NCBI RefSeq assembly: GCF_041021895.1
Contig: NZ_CP157428.1
Coordinates: 930,001 to 994,000 of the forward strand
Direction of reading: 5' to 3'
Source: Acinetobacter sp. XH1741
GTDB lineage: Bacteria; Pseudomonadota; Gammaproteobacteria; Pseudomonadales; Moraxellaceae
Length of the DNA: 64,000 nt
Part shown: positions 17,667-26,791 of the stretch, piece by piece
How positions within the stretch are numbered: the first letter of the stretch is position 1
Layout: every line of letters starts with the position of its first letter
Notes under the pieces: model-generated
Database searches by the model: none
The model's input: the letters and a program-made list of their open reading frames with translations, nothing else
What the model was told of the DNA's origin: nothing
Position numbers and translations under genes: made by a program

Positions 17667-19370
17667 AGGGTAATTCGGACCACCGCCGCCTTCAGGCGTT
17701 ACCCATGTGATGTTTTGAGATGGGTCTTTAATGTCACAAGTCTTACAGTGAACACAGTTGGCTGCGTTAATCTGGAAGCGTTTAGAGCCATCATCATTTT
17801 CCATGATTTCATAAACACCAGCAGGGCAGTAGCGCTGTGCAGGCTCATCCCATTTTGGTAAGTTCACATTCACTGGAATTGAAGGATCAGTAAGCTTCAA
17901 GTGAGCTGGCTGGTTTTCTTCATGTACAGTGTTAGAAATAAATACAGAAGATAAACGGTCAAATGTTAATTTGCCATCTGGTTTTGGATAGTTTGGCTTG
18001 AAGCTTGTTGCATCAACAGTTTTCAATACAGCAAAGTCTTGCTTCAAGTCATGTAAAGTGAATGGCACTTTAAAGACATTTTGGTCGATAAAGTTAAATG
18101 CACCACCAATCCATTGACCAAATTTATGCATGGCTGGGCCAAAGTTACGAGAGTTATAAAGCTCTTCTTTTAACCAGCTGTTATTAAATTTGTCGGTATA
18201 TGAAGTCAGTTCTTTAACGAATAAATCTTCACCTTCAGTTACACGTGCAATCGCAAGGTCACCACCTTTTGCTACACCAGCGGCAATCGCTTCGAATACA
18301 GCTTCACCACATAACATGCCTGATTTCATGGCCGTGTGTGAACCTTTGATTTTTGCAAAGTTTAAGAAACCTGCATCATCACCAATTAAGCAACCGCCTG
18401 GGAAAGTTAATTTAGGCAATGAGTTGAAGCCACCTTTCACTACAGCACGTGCGCCGTAAGAAATACGCTTACCACCTTCTAAATACTGTTTAATCAGTGG
18501 GTGAGTTTTCCAGCGCTGCATTTCCATGAATGGATACATATGTGGATTTTCATAAGATAAGTCCACAATCATACCCAAAGTCACTTGGTTGTTTTCAGCG
18601 TGATATAACCACCAACCACCCGAAGAACCAGTTTCAGCCAAAGGCCAACCAGCACCGTGCATGACTAAGCCCGGCTTATGTTTTGCTGGGTCGATTTCCC
18701 AAAGTTCTTTAATCCCGATACCGTAGTGCTGAGGATCTGCATCTTTATCGAGGTTGTATTTTGCAATGAGGCGTTTACCTAAGTGACCACGGCAACCTTC
18801 AGCAAAGAGGGTGTATTTAGCATGAAGCTCATAACCCGGAGTAAAGTTATGCGTTGGTTCGCCGTCTTTACCAATACCCATGTCGCCAGTTTGAATACCT
18901 TTTACAGTACCGTCTTCATGGTAAAGCACTTCAGATGCAGCAAAGCCAGGGAAGATAGAAACTTCTAATTCTTCAGCTTTTTGACCTAACCAGCGAACCA
19001 CGTTACCTAGTGAGATAACATAGTTACCATCGTTATGCATGGTTTTAGGAACCATCCAGTGTGGTGCTTCTTTAGAAGTGGTTTCTGAAAGTAAGAAGAA
19101 TGTCTTGTCTTCAGTAACAGGTACGTTAAGAGGCGCGCCTTCATCTTTCCAGTTCGGGAAAAGTTCATTAATAGCACGCGGTTCAAGTACAGCACCAGAT
19201 AAGATATGCGCACCTACTTCAGAGCCTTTTTCAACTACACAAACTGAAAGATCGGGTAAGTTATTCTCAATCGCTAATTGACGGATCTTAATCGCAGCAG
19301 ATAGACCTGCAGGTCCTGCACCTACGATGACAACGTCAAACTCCATCGATTCGCGTTCGATGTGTTCCAT
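17658..19370 (-). CDS. Electron transfer flavoprotein-ubiquinone oxidoreductase
   Basis: Membrane-associated flavoenzyme that passes electrons from ETF (fatty-acid and amino-acid oxidation) to ubiquinone. 570 residues: N-terminal FAD Rossmann motif GAGPAGLSAAIKI, ubiquinone-binding middle part, and a C-terminal ferredoxin-like domain with 4Fe-4S cysteines CPAGVYE and CVHCKTCDIKDPSQN. Start chosen at the ATG ending at 19370 because GAGGAG lies 6 bases upstream; the longer frame adds ten unsupported residues. The 3' end sits in a partial duplication (see repeat). Confidence 0.97.
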   Translation of the reverse strand: MEHIERESMEFDVVIVGAGPAGLSAAIKIRQLAIENNLPDLSVCVVEKGSEVGAHILSGAVLEPRAINELFPNWKDEGAPLNVPVTEDKTFFLLSETTSKEAPHWMVPKTMHNDGNYVISLGNVVRWLGQKAEELEVSIFPGFAASEVLYHEDGTVKGIQTGDMGIGKDGEPTHNFTPGYELHAKYTLFAEGCRGHLGKRLIAKYNLDKDADPQHYGIGIKELWEIDPAKHKPGLVMHGAGWPLAETGSSGGWWLYHAENNQVTLGMIVDLSYENPHMYPFMEMQRWKTHPLIKQYLEGGKRISYGARAVVKGGFNSLPKLTFPGGCLIGDDAGFLNFAKIKGSHTAMKSGMLCGEAVFEAIAAGVAKGGDLAIARVTEGEDLFVKELTSYTDKFNNSWLKEELYNSRNFGPAMHKFGQWIGGAFNFIDQNVFKVPFTLHDLKQDFAVLKTVDATSFKPNYPKPDGKLTFDRLSSVFISNTVHEENQPAHLKLTDPSIPVNVNLPKWDEPAQRYCPAGVYEIMENDDGSKRFQINAANCVHCKTCDIKDPSQNITWVTPEGGGGPNYPNM

Positions 19371-19554
19371 GTAGGACTCCTCAATACTTAAAGGTGGCAA
19401 CCGTAATGTCAGATCATCCGGTGCTGCCGTGAGTTTTAATCCATAGGCGCAAATATGCTATTGTGCCTTTTATCGTTTTGGCTAGTATAGTTTTAAACCA
19501 TGATCTAGCCAATTGGCTGAGTCGTCATATTTTCTCGTCAGCAAGGCATAAACT

Positions 19555-20166
19555 ATGGTAAATCAAAATAATTCCCCATCGGATATGGGAAAAATACCGT
19601 TATCTGATGATAAAAACTTAATGAACATTGCACAATACTTAAAAGATGTACAGCAAAGTCACAAAAGGTCAATCCCACCTTTAGAGCAATGGCATCCAAA
19701 GCATTGCGGTAAAATGGATTTAACGGTTAAAGCCAATGGAGAATGGTGGCACGAAGGTCAATTAATCAAGCGCCAAGCTCTATTGGATCTGTTTACCAAA
19801 GTCCTATGGAAAGAAGAGGGTAAATTCTACCTGAAAACACCTGTAGAACAAATTGAAATCGAAGTTGAAGATGAACCTTTATTAGTCAGTCAGGTGGATC
19901 AGGTCGAAATATCAGGTGATCAGTTTTTACAACTGACCACGACCAATCAGGATGTGATTTTAGTTGATGCAGAACACCCTATTTTTATGCGGGAATATGC
20001 AGGAGAGTTACGTCCTTATGTGCATGTCCGATTTGGTATTAATGCGCTGATTCAACGTCAAGCTTTCTATCACCTCGTGAACTATGGAACACTGACCGAA
20101 AATGATAAGGGCGAAACCATTTTGCAGTTAAAAAGTGGTAATTTGCACTTGCAATTAGGCACTTGA
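19555..20166 (+). CDS. DUF1285 protein
   Basis: 203 residues, cytoplasmic. The middle contains the DUF1285 pattern: PPLEQWHPKHCGKMDLTVKA, then GEWWHEGQLIKRQALLDLF and KFYLKTPVEQIEIEVEDEP. Function unknown. It sits 46 bases before murI on the same strand and may be co-transcribed; on the other side it is divergent from ETF-QO. Confidence 0.85.
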   Translation: MVNQNNSPSDMGKIPLSDDKNLMNIAQYLKDVQQSHKRSIPPLEQWHPKHCGKMDLTVKANGEWWHEGQLIKRQALLDLFTKVLWKEEGKFYLKTPVEQIEIEVEDEPLLVSQVDQVEISGDQFLQLTTTNQDVILVDAEHPIFMREYAGELRPYVHVRFGINALIQRQAFYHLVNYGTLTENDKGETILQLKSGNLHLQLGT

Positions 20167-20212
20167 GGTTTAAGCTTTATAGAGTGAAATTTTGCGACAC
20201 TCTAGTACTCCC

Positions 20213-21079
20213 ATGACAGCCATACAGCCTTTATTTACCGAATTAGAATCTATGCCTAAAGCATCTGCAGATGCTCCGATTGGTATTTTTGATTCGGGAA
20301 TTGGAGGAATGTCGGTTGCAGCGGAAATTGCCAGATATTTGCCAAACGAACGTATTGTCTATTATGCCGATACGGCCTATGTACCTTACGGCCCTCGTTC
20401 TGATGACGAAATCAGAGAACTCACAGCGCGAGCTGTTGATTGGCTATACCGTCAAGGCTGTAAAATTGCGGTGGTAGCATGTAACACTGCCTCAGCATTT
20501 AGTCTTGACCATTTACGCGAACATTATGGCGAGCACTTTCCAATTGTTGGTTTGGTTCCGGCATTAAAACCTGCTGTATTACAAACCCGTTCTAAAGTGG
20601 TTGCAGTATTGGCAACACCTGCTACTTTTCGTGGGCAACTGATTAAAGATGTAGTAGAAAAATTTGCTGTTCCGGCAGGTGTTAAAGTCATGACTTTAAC
20701 CAATCTAGAACTTGTTCCTTGTGTTGAAGCAGGGCAGCAAATGGGTGAGGCATGTTTAAATGCATTAAGAGAAGTTTTACAGCCTGCTGCCGAGCAAGGT
20801 GCTGACTATTTGGTACTCGGTTGTACGCATTATCCGTTTTTAAATGAAGCGATTCATCATCTTTTTGATAACCAATTCACACTGGTTGATTCGGGGTTAG
20901 CAGTTGCCCGACAAACAGCCCGTATTTTAATAAAAAATGAGTTATTATGTGACCAAATACGTCAGAATGTTGCACGTATCGAATGCTATGTCAGTGGTAA
21001 TAATGCCGATGCATTGCAACCTGTACTACAGAATATGATTCCACAAGAATTGACATGGGCGCTACACAATCTGAGTTGA
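20213..21079 (+). CDS. murI: Glutamate racemase
   Basis: Makes D-glutamate for peptidoglycan. 288 residues with the two catalytic cysteines in VACNTASA and LGCTHYP and the N-terminal IGIFDSGIGGMSV motif. Start placed at ATG 20213; ATG 20252 is also possible and would remove 13 residues before the conserved core, while the TTG at 20192 has no ribosome site. None of the candidates has a good Shine-Dalgarno sequence. Confidence 0.96.
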   Translation: MTAIQPLFTELESMPKASADAPIGIFDSGIGGMSVAAEIARYLPNERIVYYADTAYVPYGPRSDDEIRELTARAVDWLYRQGCKIAVVACNTASAFSLDHLREHYGEHFPIVGLVPALKPAVLQTRSKVVAVLATPATFRGQLIKDVVEKFAVPAGVKVMTLTNLELVPCVEAGQQMGEACLNALREVLQPAAEQGADYLVLGCTHYPFLNEAIHHLFDNQFTLVDSGLAVARQTARILIKNELLCDQIRQNVARIECYVSGNNADALQPVLQNMIPQELTWALHNLS

Positions 21080-21196
21080 GCTCTATTGTAGGCATTCAGA
21101 AGACAGCGTTTTTATCTTTATTTTTTTATTTGGGGCGGTTCATAATCTTGGCTTATTTAGGTCAGATAGAGATTATGGGGCGATAAGGGTATTGCT

Positions 21197-22198
21197 ATGC
21201 TCGATACACGCTATCAGATTTTTATTTCAACGTCCGGTCGCGAGATGCAACCTGAACGTATGGTTCTTTCCCAAACCTTAGTCAGTATGGGGTTTTTTGC
21301 TTGGGGACTAGAATATAGAAACCCTCTAACAACAACACTCGCCCGCCGGCAAATTGATGAGTCTGATTATGTCATTTTGCTGTTAGGCAGCCAGTATGGC
21401 GAACAATCAATTTCAGGCTCTAGCTATTTTTCTTTAGAGTATGAATATGCTTTAAGTCGAGCTAAACCAATAGTTGTATTTATGCATGAACAGCCTGAAA
21501 GCCGTGATATGCATTTACAAGAGACTCATCCGCAGCTTAAAGAGAAATTTTTAGCATTTCGAAAGAAATTATTACATGATGCTGACCATGTTTTTTACTT
21601 CAAAAGTCCACGAGATTTAGAGTTAGCTGTCCGTTTAAATATGCCCTTAATAGTGGAACAGCATGTGGGGCAAGGTTGGGTGCCAGCACGCCAAGCGCAT
21701 CAGTTAGAAGATGAAATTAATCTTTTAAAAAGTAAAGTTTTACAATTAGAGCATCAACTGGCAGAGACATCTACTCAAGCAAATGAAGTGACCCCACAAG
21801 ATATTTTTGCGTTTGAATATCAGATTCAAGCTTTTCAGGATGGCAACTTTAAAGAGCTTAAACGACAAAGAAAAATGACTTGGTCTCAACTGTTAAGTAT
21901 CTTGGCTAAACATTTTGAGACAGCAATGCCAGAAGAGAGTTTTAGTACGTGTTTAAATGAATATTTAAATCAGGCTGGCTTAGAAGATGCCCGTGAGGTC
22001 CTACCACGAGCACATGCGGTAGCTGGTGCGCAGATTAATCATAAAGCGCTGTTCCAAATCAAGAAGCAAATGCAATCACAAGGCTGGATTGTTCCAACAA
22101 AGACAGAGCAGCACAATTTGTGGAAAGTAACGACAAAAGCTCAAAAGATCTTGCTCAGTTATAAATGGAATCATCGAGGGATTCGATTAAAAGCTTAG
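21197..22198 (+). CDS. DUF4062-domain protein with coiled coil
   Basis: 333 residues. Residues 5 to about 120 match DUF4062 (YQIFISTSGREMQPERMVLS at the start, then GFFAWGLE and the conserved DYVILLLGSQYG), a TIR-like nucleotide-sensing fold often fused to NTPase effectors. A heptad-like helix follows at about 170-195 (LEDEINLLKSKVLQLEHQLA). The C-terminal 135 residues are helical and basic at the very end (WNHRGIRLKA) without a recognised domain; there is no NTPase or TPR. Placed alone between murI and hemH. Role unknown; a sensor or effector is inference only. Confidence 0.78.
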   Translation: MLDTRYQIFISTSGREMQPERMVLSQTLVSMGFFAWGLEYRNPLTTTLARRQIDESDYVILLLGSQYGEQSISGSSYFSLEYEYALSRAKPIVVFMHEQPESRDMHLQETHPQLKEKFLAFRKKLLHDADHVFYFKSPRDLELAVRLNMPLIVEQHVGQGWVPARQAHQLEDEINLLKSKVLQLEHQLAETSTQANEVTPQDIFAFEYQIQAFQDGNFKELKRQRKMTWSQLLSILAKHFETAMPEESFSTCLNEYLNQAGLEDAREVLPRAHAVAGAQINHKALFQIKKQMQSQGWIVPTKTEQHNLWKVTTKAQKILLSYKWNHRGIRLKA

Positions 22199-22271
22199 GG
22201 CGATTCAATTTATATATAATGATGAAAGCTGTTACATTAGAGTCATAAGATGAACTGAAAGGCATTTACGC

Positions 22272-23288
22272 ATGTCGTTTGAACAAAAACCGAAAGTTAC
22301 TGTCATTTTAGCGAATTTGGGCACACCGGATGAGGCAACTGTTCCAGCGGTGCGTCGTTTTTTAAAGCAGTTTTTATCTGATTCACGTGTGATTGAAATA
22401 CCAAAATTCATCTGGTGGATCATTTTAAATCTATTTGTTTTGCCTTTTCGCCCAAAAAGAGTGGCACATGCATATGCATCGGTTTGGTCTAAAGATTCAC
22501 CAATGCGTGAAATTGTATTAGAGCAAACCAAACGTGTGCAGGCTTATTTACAGCGTGAAAATAAACAGTTTGATTTAACTGTAGTACCTGCAATGACTTA
22601 TGGTAATCCGGGTATTGATGCAGTTTTAGAAAAGCTGGCAGCTCATCCGCAAGAGCATGTCATTTTATTGCCTTTATTTCCTCAATATTCTGCGACATCG
22701 ACAGCGCCGTTATATGACGCATTTGCCAAATGGATTCCTACTCAGCGAAATTTGCCGGGTTTGACGATTATTAAAGACTATTATCAGCACCCAATGTTTA
22801 TACAAGCTTTGGCAGAGAGCGTCTTAGCTTATCAAGCACAGCATGGTAAACCTGAAAAACTGCTGATGTCTTTTCATGGTATTCCACAGCCTTATGCAGA
22901 CAAAGGCGACCCTTATGCAGACCGTTGTCGCATCACCGCAAAGTTAGTCGCTGAAGCTTTACATTTAAAAGATGATGAATGGGCAATTAGCTTCCAATCG
23001 CGATTTGGAAAACAAGAATGGGTGAAACCTTATACTGATCAGCTTTTACAAGATTGGGCACAGCAGGGTGTTAAGTCTGTTCAGGTCTTAAGCCCAGCTT
23101 TTTCTGCTGATTGTTTAGAAACGCTTGAAGAATTAGCGATTCAAAATGCTGAGCTATTTCAGCAAGCAGGTGGCGGAAGCTATGCTTATATTCCCGCTTT
23201 AAATAGTGATCAGGCTCATATTGATTTGCTTGCAGGTTTAGTTCAGGCTAATCTTGATGCCCTTACCCATACCTTAGCCCACCGTTAA
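22272..23288 (+). CDS. hemH: Ferrochelatase
   Basis: Inserts Fe2+ into protoporphyrin IX, last step of heme synthesis. 338 residues, with ILANLGTPD near the N-terminus, the conserved [14 protein letters not shown] loop, the catalytic-His motif [11 protein letters not shown], and the late [15 protein letters not shown] segment. No Cys-rich iron-sulfur tail. Followed after 23 bases by an MBL-fold hydrolase, likely the same transcript. Confidence 0.97.
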   Translation: MSFEQKPKVTVILANLGTPDEATVPAVRRFLKQFLSDSRVIEIPKFIWWIILNLFVLPFRPKRVAHAYASVWSKDSPMREIVLEQTKRVQAYLQRENKQFDLTVVPAMTYGNPGIDAVLEKLAAHPQEHVILLPLFPQYSATSTAPLYDAFAKWIPTQRNLPGLTIIKDYYQHPMFIQALAESVLAYQAQHGKPEKLLMSFHGIPQPYADKGDPYADRCRITAKLVAEALHLKDDEWAISFQSRFGKQEWVKPYTDQLLQDWAQQGVKSVQVLSPAFSADCLETLEELAIQNAELFQQAGGGSYAYIPALNSDQAHIDLLAGLVQANLDALTHTLAHR

Positions 23289-23311
23289 TTGTGTTTTAGC
23301 CAGAGGTTCTT

Positions 23312-23956
23312 ATGCTGCAAGTCAAAATCGTTCCAGTTACTGCTTTTGCCCAAAATTGTTCTATTGTTTGGGACAGCGAAACAAAAGAAGCAGTTTTGAT
23401 TGATGCAGGTGGTGATGCTGCTGTTTTGAAAAAAGAAGTAGAAGGCTTAGGTTTAAAGGTTAAAGCTCTCTGGTTGACTCATGGGCATTTAGATCACGCA
23501 GGGGCGGTAGGTGAACTTGCACAAGAATGGAGTGTTCCTGTTGTTGGTCCACATAAAGAAGATCAGTTCTGGCTAGATATGATTCAGGAAGTCTCAGCAC
23601 GTTATGGCTTCCCAATTCCACAGCCTGTAAAAGTCGACCAATGGCTTGAAGGCGGTGAAGTGCTAAAACTAGGTGAAGATGAGTTTGAAGTACGTTTTGC
23701 CCCAGGACATACCCCAGGGCATGTTATGTTCTATAACAAAAACCATGGCTTACTCTGGACTGGCGATGTCCTGTTTAAAGGCTCGATTGGAAGAACTGAC
23801 TTTCCTCGTGGTAACCATGAGCAGCTTATTGAGTCGATTCAGCGTGAATGCTTTAGTTTGCCAGATAAAACCCAGTTTATTTCAGGTCATGGTCCCATGA
23901 GTACTATTGGCTATGAGAAACAGTTTAATCCGTTTGTCGCAGGCAAGGCGGGTTAA
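23312..23956 (+). CDS. MBL-fold hydrolase (glyoxalase II-like)
   Basis: 214 residues with the metallo-beta-lactamase metal motif THGHLDHAG (HxHxDH), further ligands in the GHTPGHVMF and [15 protein letters not shown] segments and a final His in FISGHGPMS. Closest to short YcbL/GloC type-II glyoxalases that hydrolyse S-lactoylglutathione or related thioesters. The 3' end overlaps the convergent yacG by 4 bases. Confidence 0.88.
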   Translation: MLQVKIVPVTAFAQNCSIVWDSETKEAVLIDAGGDAAVLKKEVEGLGLKVKALWLTHGHLDHAGAVGELAQEWSVPVVGPHKEDQFWLDMIQEVSARYGFPIPQPVKVDQWLEGGEVLKLGEDEFEVRFAPGHTPGHVMFYNKNHGLLWTGDVLFKGSIGRTDFPRGNHEQLIESIQRECFSLPDKTQFISGHGPMSTIGYEKQFNPFVAGKAG

Positions 23957-24147
23957 TCCTCATAATCATCTTCATGTTGACTACCCTTGTTTTGCTGAGG
24001 AGCATCTTGGGTAGGCAGTCTATATTCATCATTAGCCCAAGCGCCTAAATCAATGAGTTTACAACGTTCAGAACAAAATGGACGAAATTCATTGCCTTCC
24101 CAAACACTTGGTTCACCACAACGTGGGCAGGGAAATGTACGTGGCAT
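23953..24147 (-). CDS. yacG: DNA gyrase inhibitor YacG
   Basis: 64-residue zinc protein. Four cysteines form the finger: [10 protein letters not shown] and [22 protein letters not shown], which is the family signature. An acidic C-terminal tail (EDDYED) follows. In E. coli YacG binds GyrB and blocks DNA binding. Convergent with the MBL gene, overlapping by 4 bases. Confidence 0.95.
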   Translation of the reverse strand: MPRTFPCPRCGEPSVWEGNEFRPFCSERCKLIDLGAWANDEYRLPTQDAPQQNKGSQHEDDYED

Positions 24148-24239
24148 AAAGCGATATCCTCAAAGTGACGAGAAATAGATTAGGCAAAAGTCAGGTGACT
24201 TGTTAGACTTATGCCGATTTTATTTAGTTTGATGTGATT

Positions 24240-24872
24240 ATGCCGATTCGTCAATTTCAAGCACAACGTATGCAAGCGCCTCGTGATTTTACCCCAATTG
24301 AAAATACCCCGATTTGTGTAGAAATTGGTGCGGGCAAGGGTAAACATGCTTTGCTATTTAGTGGGCAGCATCCCCAACACACGTTGTATGCAATTGAACG
24401 AACCCGAGAAAAATTTTTAGCAATGCAAAAACAGCATGGTTTGGAACCAAGAGATAATTTGGTACCTGTACATGCCGATGCTTTGCCTTGGGTGGTACAC
24501 GCTTTGCACCCTGCTCAAGTAGAGCATTTCTTTATTCTCTATCCAAATCCAGAACCGCATAATCCTGCACAGCGCTGGTTGAACATGCCATTTTTTGAGT
24601 TCTTGTTATCACGTCTGAAAACAGGTGGAACTATTACATTGGCAAGTAATATTCCTGAATATATTGATGAAGCAGAACAGCAGTTGATTGATGTGTGGAA
24701 GCTGCCTTACCAAAAAGAAAAAATTCCACAAACCTCTGCACGCACTCATTTTGAAATTAAATATTTAGAACGTGGCGAGCTTTGCCAGCAGCTTGTGATC
24801 ACTAAACCTGAAGGTTACAGCACACGTTTTGATGAGTTTGCGCCATTACAAGGTCAAGTGCATGGCGAATAA
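24240..24872 (+). CDS. Divergent TrmB-like SAM-dependent methyltransferase
   Basis: 210 residues in the class I methyltransferase fold, closest to tRNA (guanine-46-N7) methyltransferase. The SAM motif is VEIGAGKGKHALL with the acidic end of strand 2 in YAIERTREKF. The family's basic signature after the motif-IV strand (usually FxDPWxKxRHxKRR) is here FILYPNPEPHNPAQRW, which has lost its Lys/Arg cluster, so a canonical TrmB elsewhere in the genome is likely and this copy may act on another substrate. Start at ATG 24240 (GTG 24234 also possible). The next gene starts inside its 3' end. Confidence 0.72.
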   Translation: MPIRQFQAQRMQAPRDFTPIENTPICVEIGAGKGKHALLFSGQHPQHTLYAIERTREKFLAMQKQHGLEPRDNLVPVHADALPWVVHALHPAQVEHFFILYPNPEPHNPAQRWLNMPFFEFLLSRLKTGGTITLASNIPEYIDEAEQQLIDVWKLPYQKEKIPQTSARTHFEIKYLERGELCQQLVITKPEGYSTRFDEFAPLQGQVHGE

Positions 24873-26067
24873 GCGGGTTGCCATTATTGGTGCAGGTCCG
24901 GCTGGTTTAATGGCAGCAGAGGTACTGAGCCAGTATGCTTATGATATTGATGTGTATGAGCAAAAACCGTCGGCTGCTCGTAAGTTTCTCATGGCTGGTA
25001 AAACAGGCTTAAATATCTCACATGCTGAACCCTTGGCCCAGTTTATTGAGCGCTATGACCATACGAACTGGCTCAAACCATGGGTAGAACAGTGGGATGC
25101 AGTCTGGATTCAAAACTGGATGAAAAGTCTTGGGATTGAATCGTATGTGGGGAGTTCTGGTCGCATTTTTCCTGTTGAAATGAAAGCAGCACCTTTACTT
25201 CGCGCTTGGTTAAAACGTTTGACAGAACAGCAGGTTAAATTCTTTTATCGACATCGTTGTATTAATTTGCAAGGTACAACGGTGACGCTAGAAAACCAAA
25301 ATAATCAAAGCACTGAAACTTTTACCCAGCAATATGATGCTGTCGTATTGGCTTGTGGGGCTGTATCTTGGTCTCAATTGGGCAGTGATGGTGCTTGGCA
25401 GCAATGGATAGATCAATCCACTATCGAACCTTTTCAACCAAGTAATGCAGGGGTATTGCACACTTGGTCAGCTTTTATGGAAAGCTGCTTTGGTGAACCT
25501 TTAAAACGTGTCCATGCATGGGTTGAGCCTAGCCAAGTTACTCATGGTGATATTGTGATTACTCACTATGGTTTAGAAAGTGGTGTCATTTATAAACTTG
25601 GACGTGCTTTACGAGAGCGATTAAAACAAGGGAAAAGCTTAAATCTATTTTTAGATTTATTGCCTGATGTCGAACTTACGCAGTTAGTTAAAAAATTGCA
25701 GGCTAGCAAAAAACAATCGCTCACCAATATCTGGCGTAAAGCAGGCTTAGATACGGCCAAAATTAGCTTAATTAGAGAAGTTGTTGATAAAGCGCTATGG
25801 AACCAACCAGAAGCTATGGCTCAGCAAATTAAAGTACTACAAATCAAGTTAGATGGCTTTAGACCTATCGAAGAAGCGATTAGCTGTGCTGGTGGCGTTA
25901 AGCAAGATGCATTAAATGAAAGTTTGGAATTGAAACAAACCTCAGGTGTTTTTTGCTGTGGCGAAATGCTGGATTGGGATGCTCCTACAGGCGGATATTT
26001 GCTTACAGCATGTTTTGCTACCGGACGAGCAGCTGGTGAAGGCGTGCATTCATTCTTAGAAAAATAA
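24862..26067 (+). CDS. BaiN/HI0933-family FAD-dependent oxidoreductase
   Basis: 401 residues. N-terminal FAD motif VAIIGAGPAGLMAAEVL; then the hallmark ARKFLMAGKTGLNISHAEP; near the C-terminus the second hallmark EEAISCAGGV and CCGEMLDWDAPTGGYLLTACFATG, as in the TIGR03862-like flavoprotein group. The physiological substrate is unknown. Start at ATG 24862, with AAGG 8 bases upstream and an 11-base overlap with the methyltransferase gene, so the two are coupled. Confidence 0.85.
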   Translation: MANKRVAIIGAGPAGLMAAEVLSQYAYDIDVYEQKPSAARKFLMAGKTGLNISHAEPLAQFIERYDHTNWLKPWVEQWDAVWIQNWMKSLGIESYVGSSGRIFPVEMKAAPLLRAWLKRLTEQQVKFFYRHRCINLQGTTVTLENQNNQSTETFTQQYDAVVLACGAVSWSQLGSDGAWQQWIDQSTIEPFQPSNAGVLHTWSAFMESCFGEPLKRVHAWVEPSQVTHGDIVITHYGLESGVIYKLGRALRERLKQGKSLNLFLDLLPDVELTQLVKKLQASKKQSLTNIWRKAGLDTAKISLIREVVDKALWNQPEAMAQQIKVLQIKLDGFRPIEEAISCAGGVKQDALNESLELKQTSGVFCCGEMLDWDAPTGGYLLTACFATGRAAGEGVHSFLEK

Positions 26068-26144
26068 CAGCGAATTCAGTGCTATTTTTGATATGTGAAA
26101 AGTGTTATTTTTGAGCAATCAATAATAATAGGATTTACGAGAAC

Positions 26145-26555
26145 ATGTCTCAAGCATCACCAGTTTATCAAGGAAGTTGTTTATGTCAGGGTATTCGCTA
26201 TGAAATTAAAGGCAATATCGGAGATATTATTCAGTGTCACTGTCAACGATGCCGAAAATCCAATGGAACAGCATTTGCCACGAATGCTCCTGTTAAAAGT
26301 ACAGATTTTAAAATTACTCAAGGTGAAGGCCTCGTTAAAAAATTTGCGGTGAACGGTGTGTACCGTTGGTTTTGTAGTGAATGTGGTTCACCGCTTATTA
26401 GCTCGCGTGATGCCCAGCCTGAACTATACCGTGTAAGAATTGGGACACTCGATACCCCATTAGACCAAAAACCGACAATGCATATTTTTGCCGCTTCAAA
26501 AGCAGAGTGGGAATGCATTCATGATGATTTACCGCAATACGATGAACGTCCATAA
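26145..26555 (+). CDS. GFA-family (glutathione-dependent formaldehyde-activating-like) protein
   Basis: 136 residues. Zinc-binding cysteines are arranged as CLCQGIRYEI, QCHCQRCRKSNGTAF and FCSECGSPL, the GFA pattern (CENP-V/GFA fold). Members are small carbon-sulfur lyase-like proteins; only a few have proven roles in formaldehyde detoxification. Lone gene in front of the fluoride riboswitch. Confidence 0.88.
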   Translation: MSQASPVYQGSCLCQGIRYEIKGNIGDIIQCHCQRCRKSNGTAFATNAPVKSTDFKITQGEGLVKKFAVNGVYRWFCSECGSPLISSRDAQPELYRVRIGTLDTPLDQKPTMHIFAASKAEWECIHDDLPQYDERP

Positions 26556-26568
26556 TTTAAAAAGTATA

Positions 26569-26597
26569 TTTCAATCAAATTTTAAATGATCTAATAT
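26569..26597 (+). promoter_or_regulatory. Candidate promoter of the riboswitch-crcB transcript
   Basis: TTTCAA (26569-26574), 17-bp spacer, TAATAT (26592-26597). The predicted start falls at the first bases of the aptamer, which supports it. Confidence 0.5.
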
Positions 26598-26605
26598 ACT
26601 TAAAA

Positions 26606-26660
26606 CGGGGAGATGGCATTCCTCCCTTGAAAAACCGCCGTATTGGCTAATGATGCCTAC
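26606..26660 (+). ncRNA. Fluoride riboswitch (crcB motif) aptamer
   Basis: The conserved crcB-motif blocks are present in order: GGAGATGGCATTCCTCC, then AACCGCC, then TAATGATGCCTAC. The aptamer senses fluoride and controls fluoride-export genes; crcB lies 130 bases downstream. Downstream hairpins look like a translation-controlling expression platform (see next entry). Confidence 0.93.
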
Positions 26661-26730
26661 GTTACCCTCATGTATTTATATCGCTGGGTACGTAGGTTAT
26701 TGCGTACTCTGCTTATTTTTTGGAGTACGC
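26656..26730 (+). promoter_or_regulatory. Expression platform of the fluoride riboswitch
   Basis: Three helices compete. CCTACGTTACCC (26656-26667), which includes the aptamer's 3' end, pairs with GGGTACGTAGG (26686-26696). GGGTACG (26686-26692) can instead pair with CGTACTC (26703-26709). GCGTACTC (26702-26709) pairs with GAGTACGC (26723-26730), which covers the GGAG ribosome site of the leader ORF. No T-run follows the last stem, so it is a translational and not a terminator platform. Confidence 0.6.
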
Positions 26731-26731
26731 C

Positions 26732-26779
26732 ATGTCACGTTTCCCATCATTCTTATTTGCTCTTTTAGCATCTTACTAA
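26732..26779 (+). CDS. 15-residue leader ORF before crcB
   Basis: ATG at 26732 follows GGAG (26722-26725) at good spacing and encodes MSRFPSFLFALLASY, then TAA at 26777-26779. The stop touches the crcB ribosome site (AAAGGGGTGG) and lies 12 bases before the crcB ATG. Position and spacing suggest translational coupling to crcB. The hydrophobic product could also be functional; not proven. Confidence 0.5.
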   Translation: MSRFPSFLFALLASY

Positions 26780-26791
26780 AGGGGTGGTTCT

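Noticed and set aside
26702..26730. GCGTACTC/GAGTACGC stem as a transcription terminator for the riboswitch
   Set aside because: The T-run is in the loop and none follows the stem; the stem covers a ribosome site instead.
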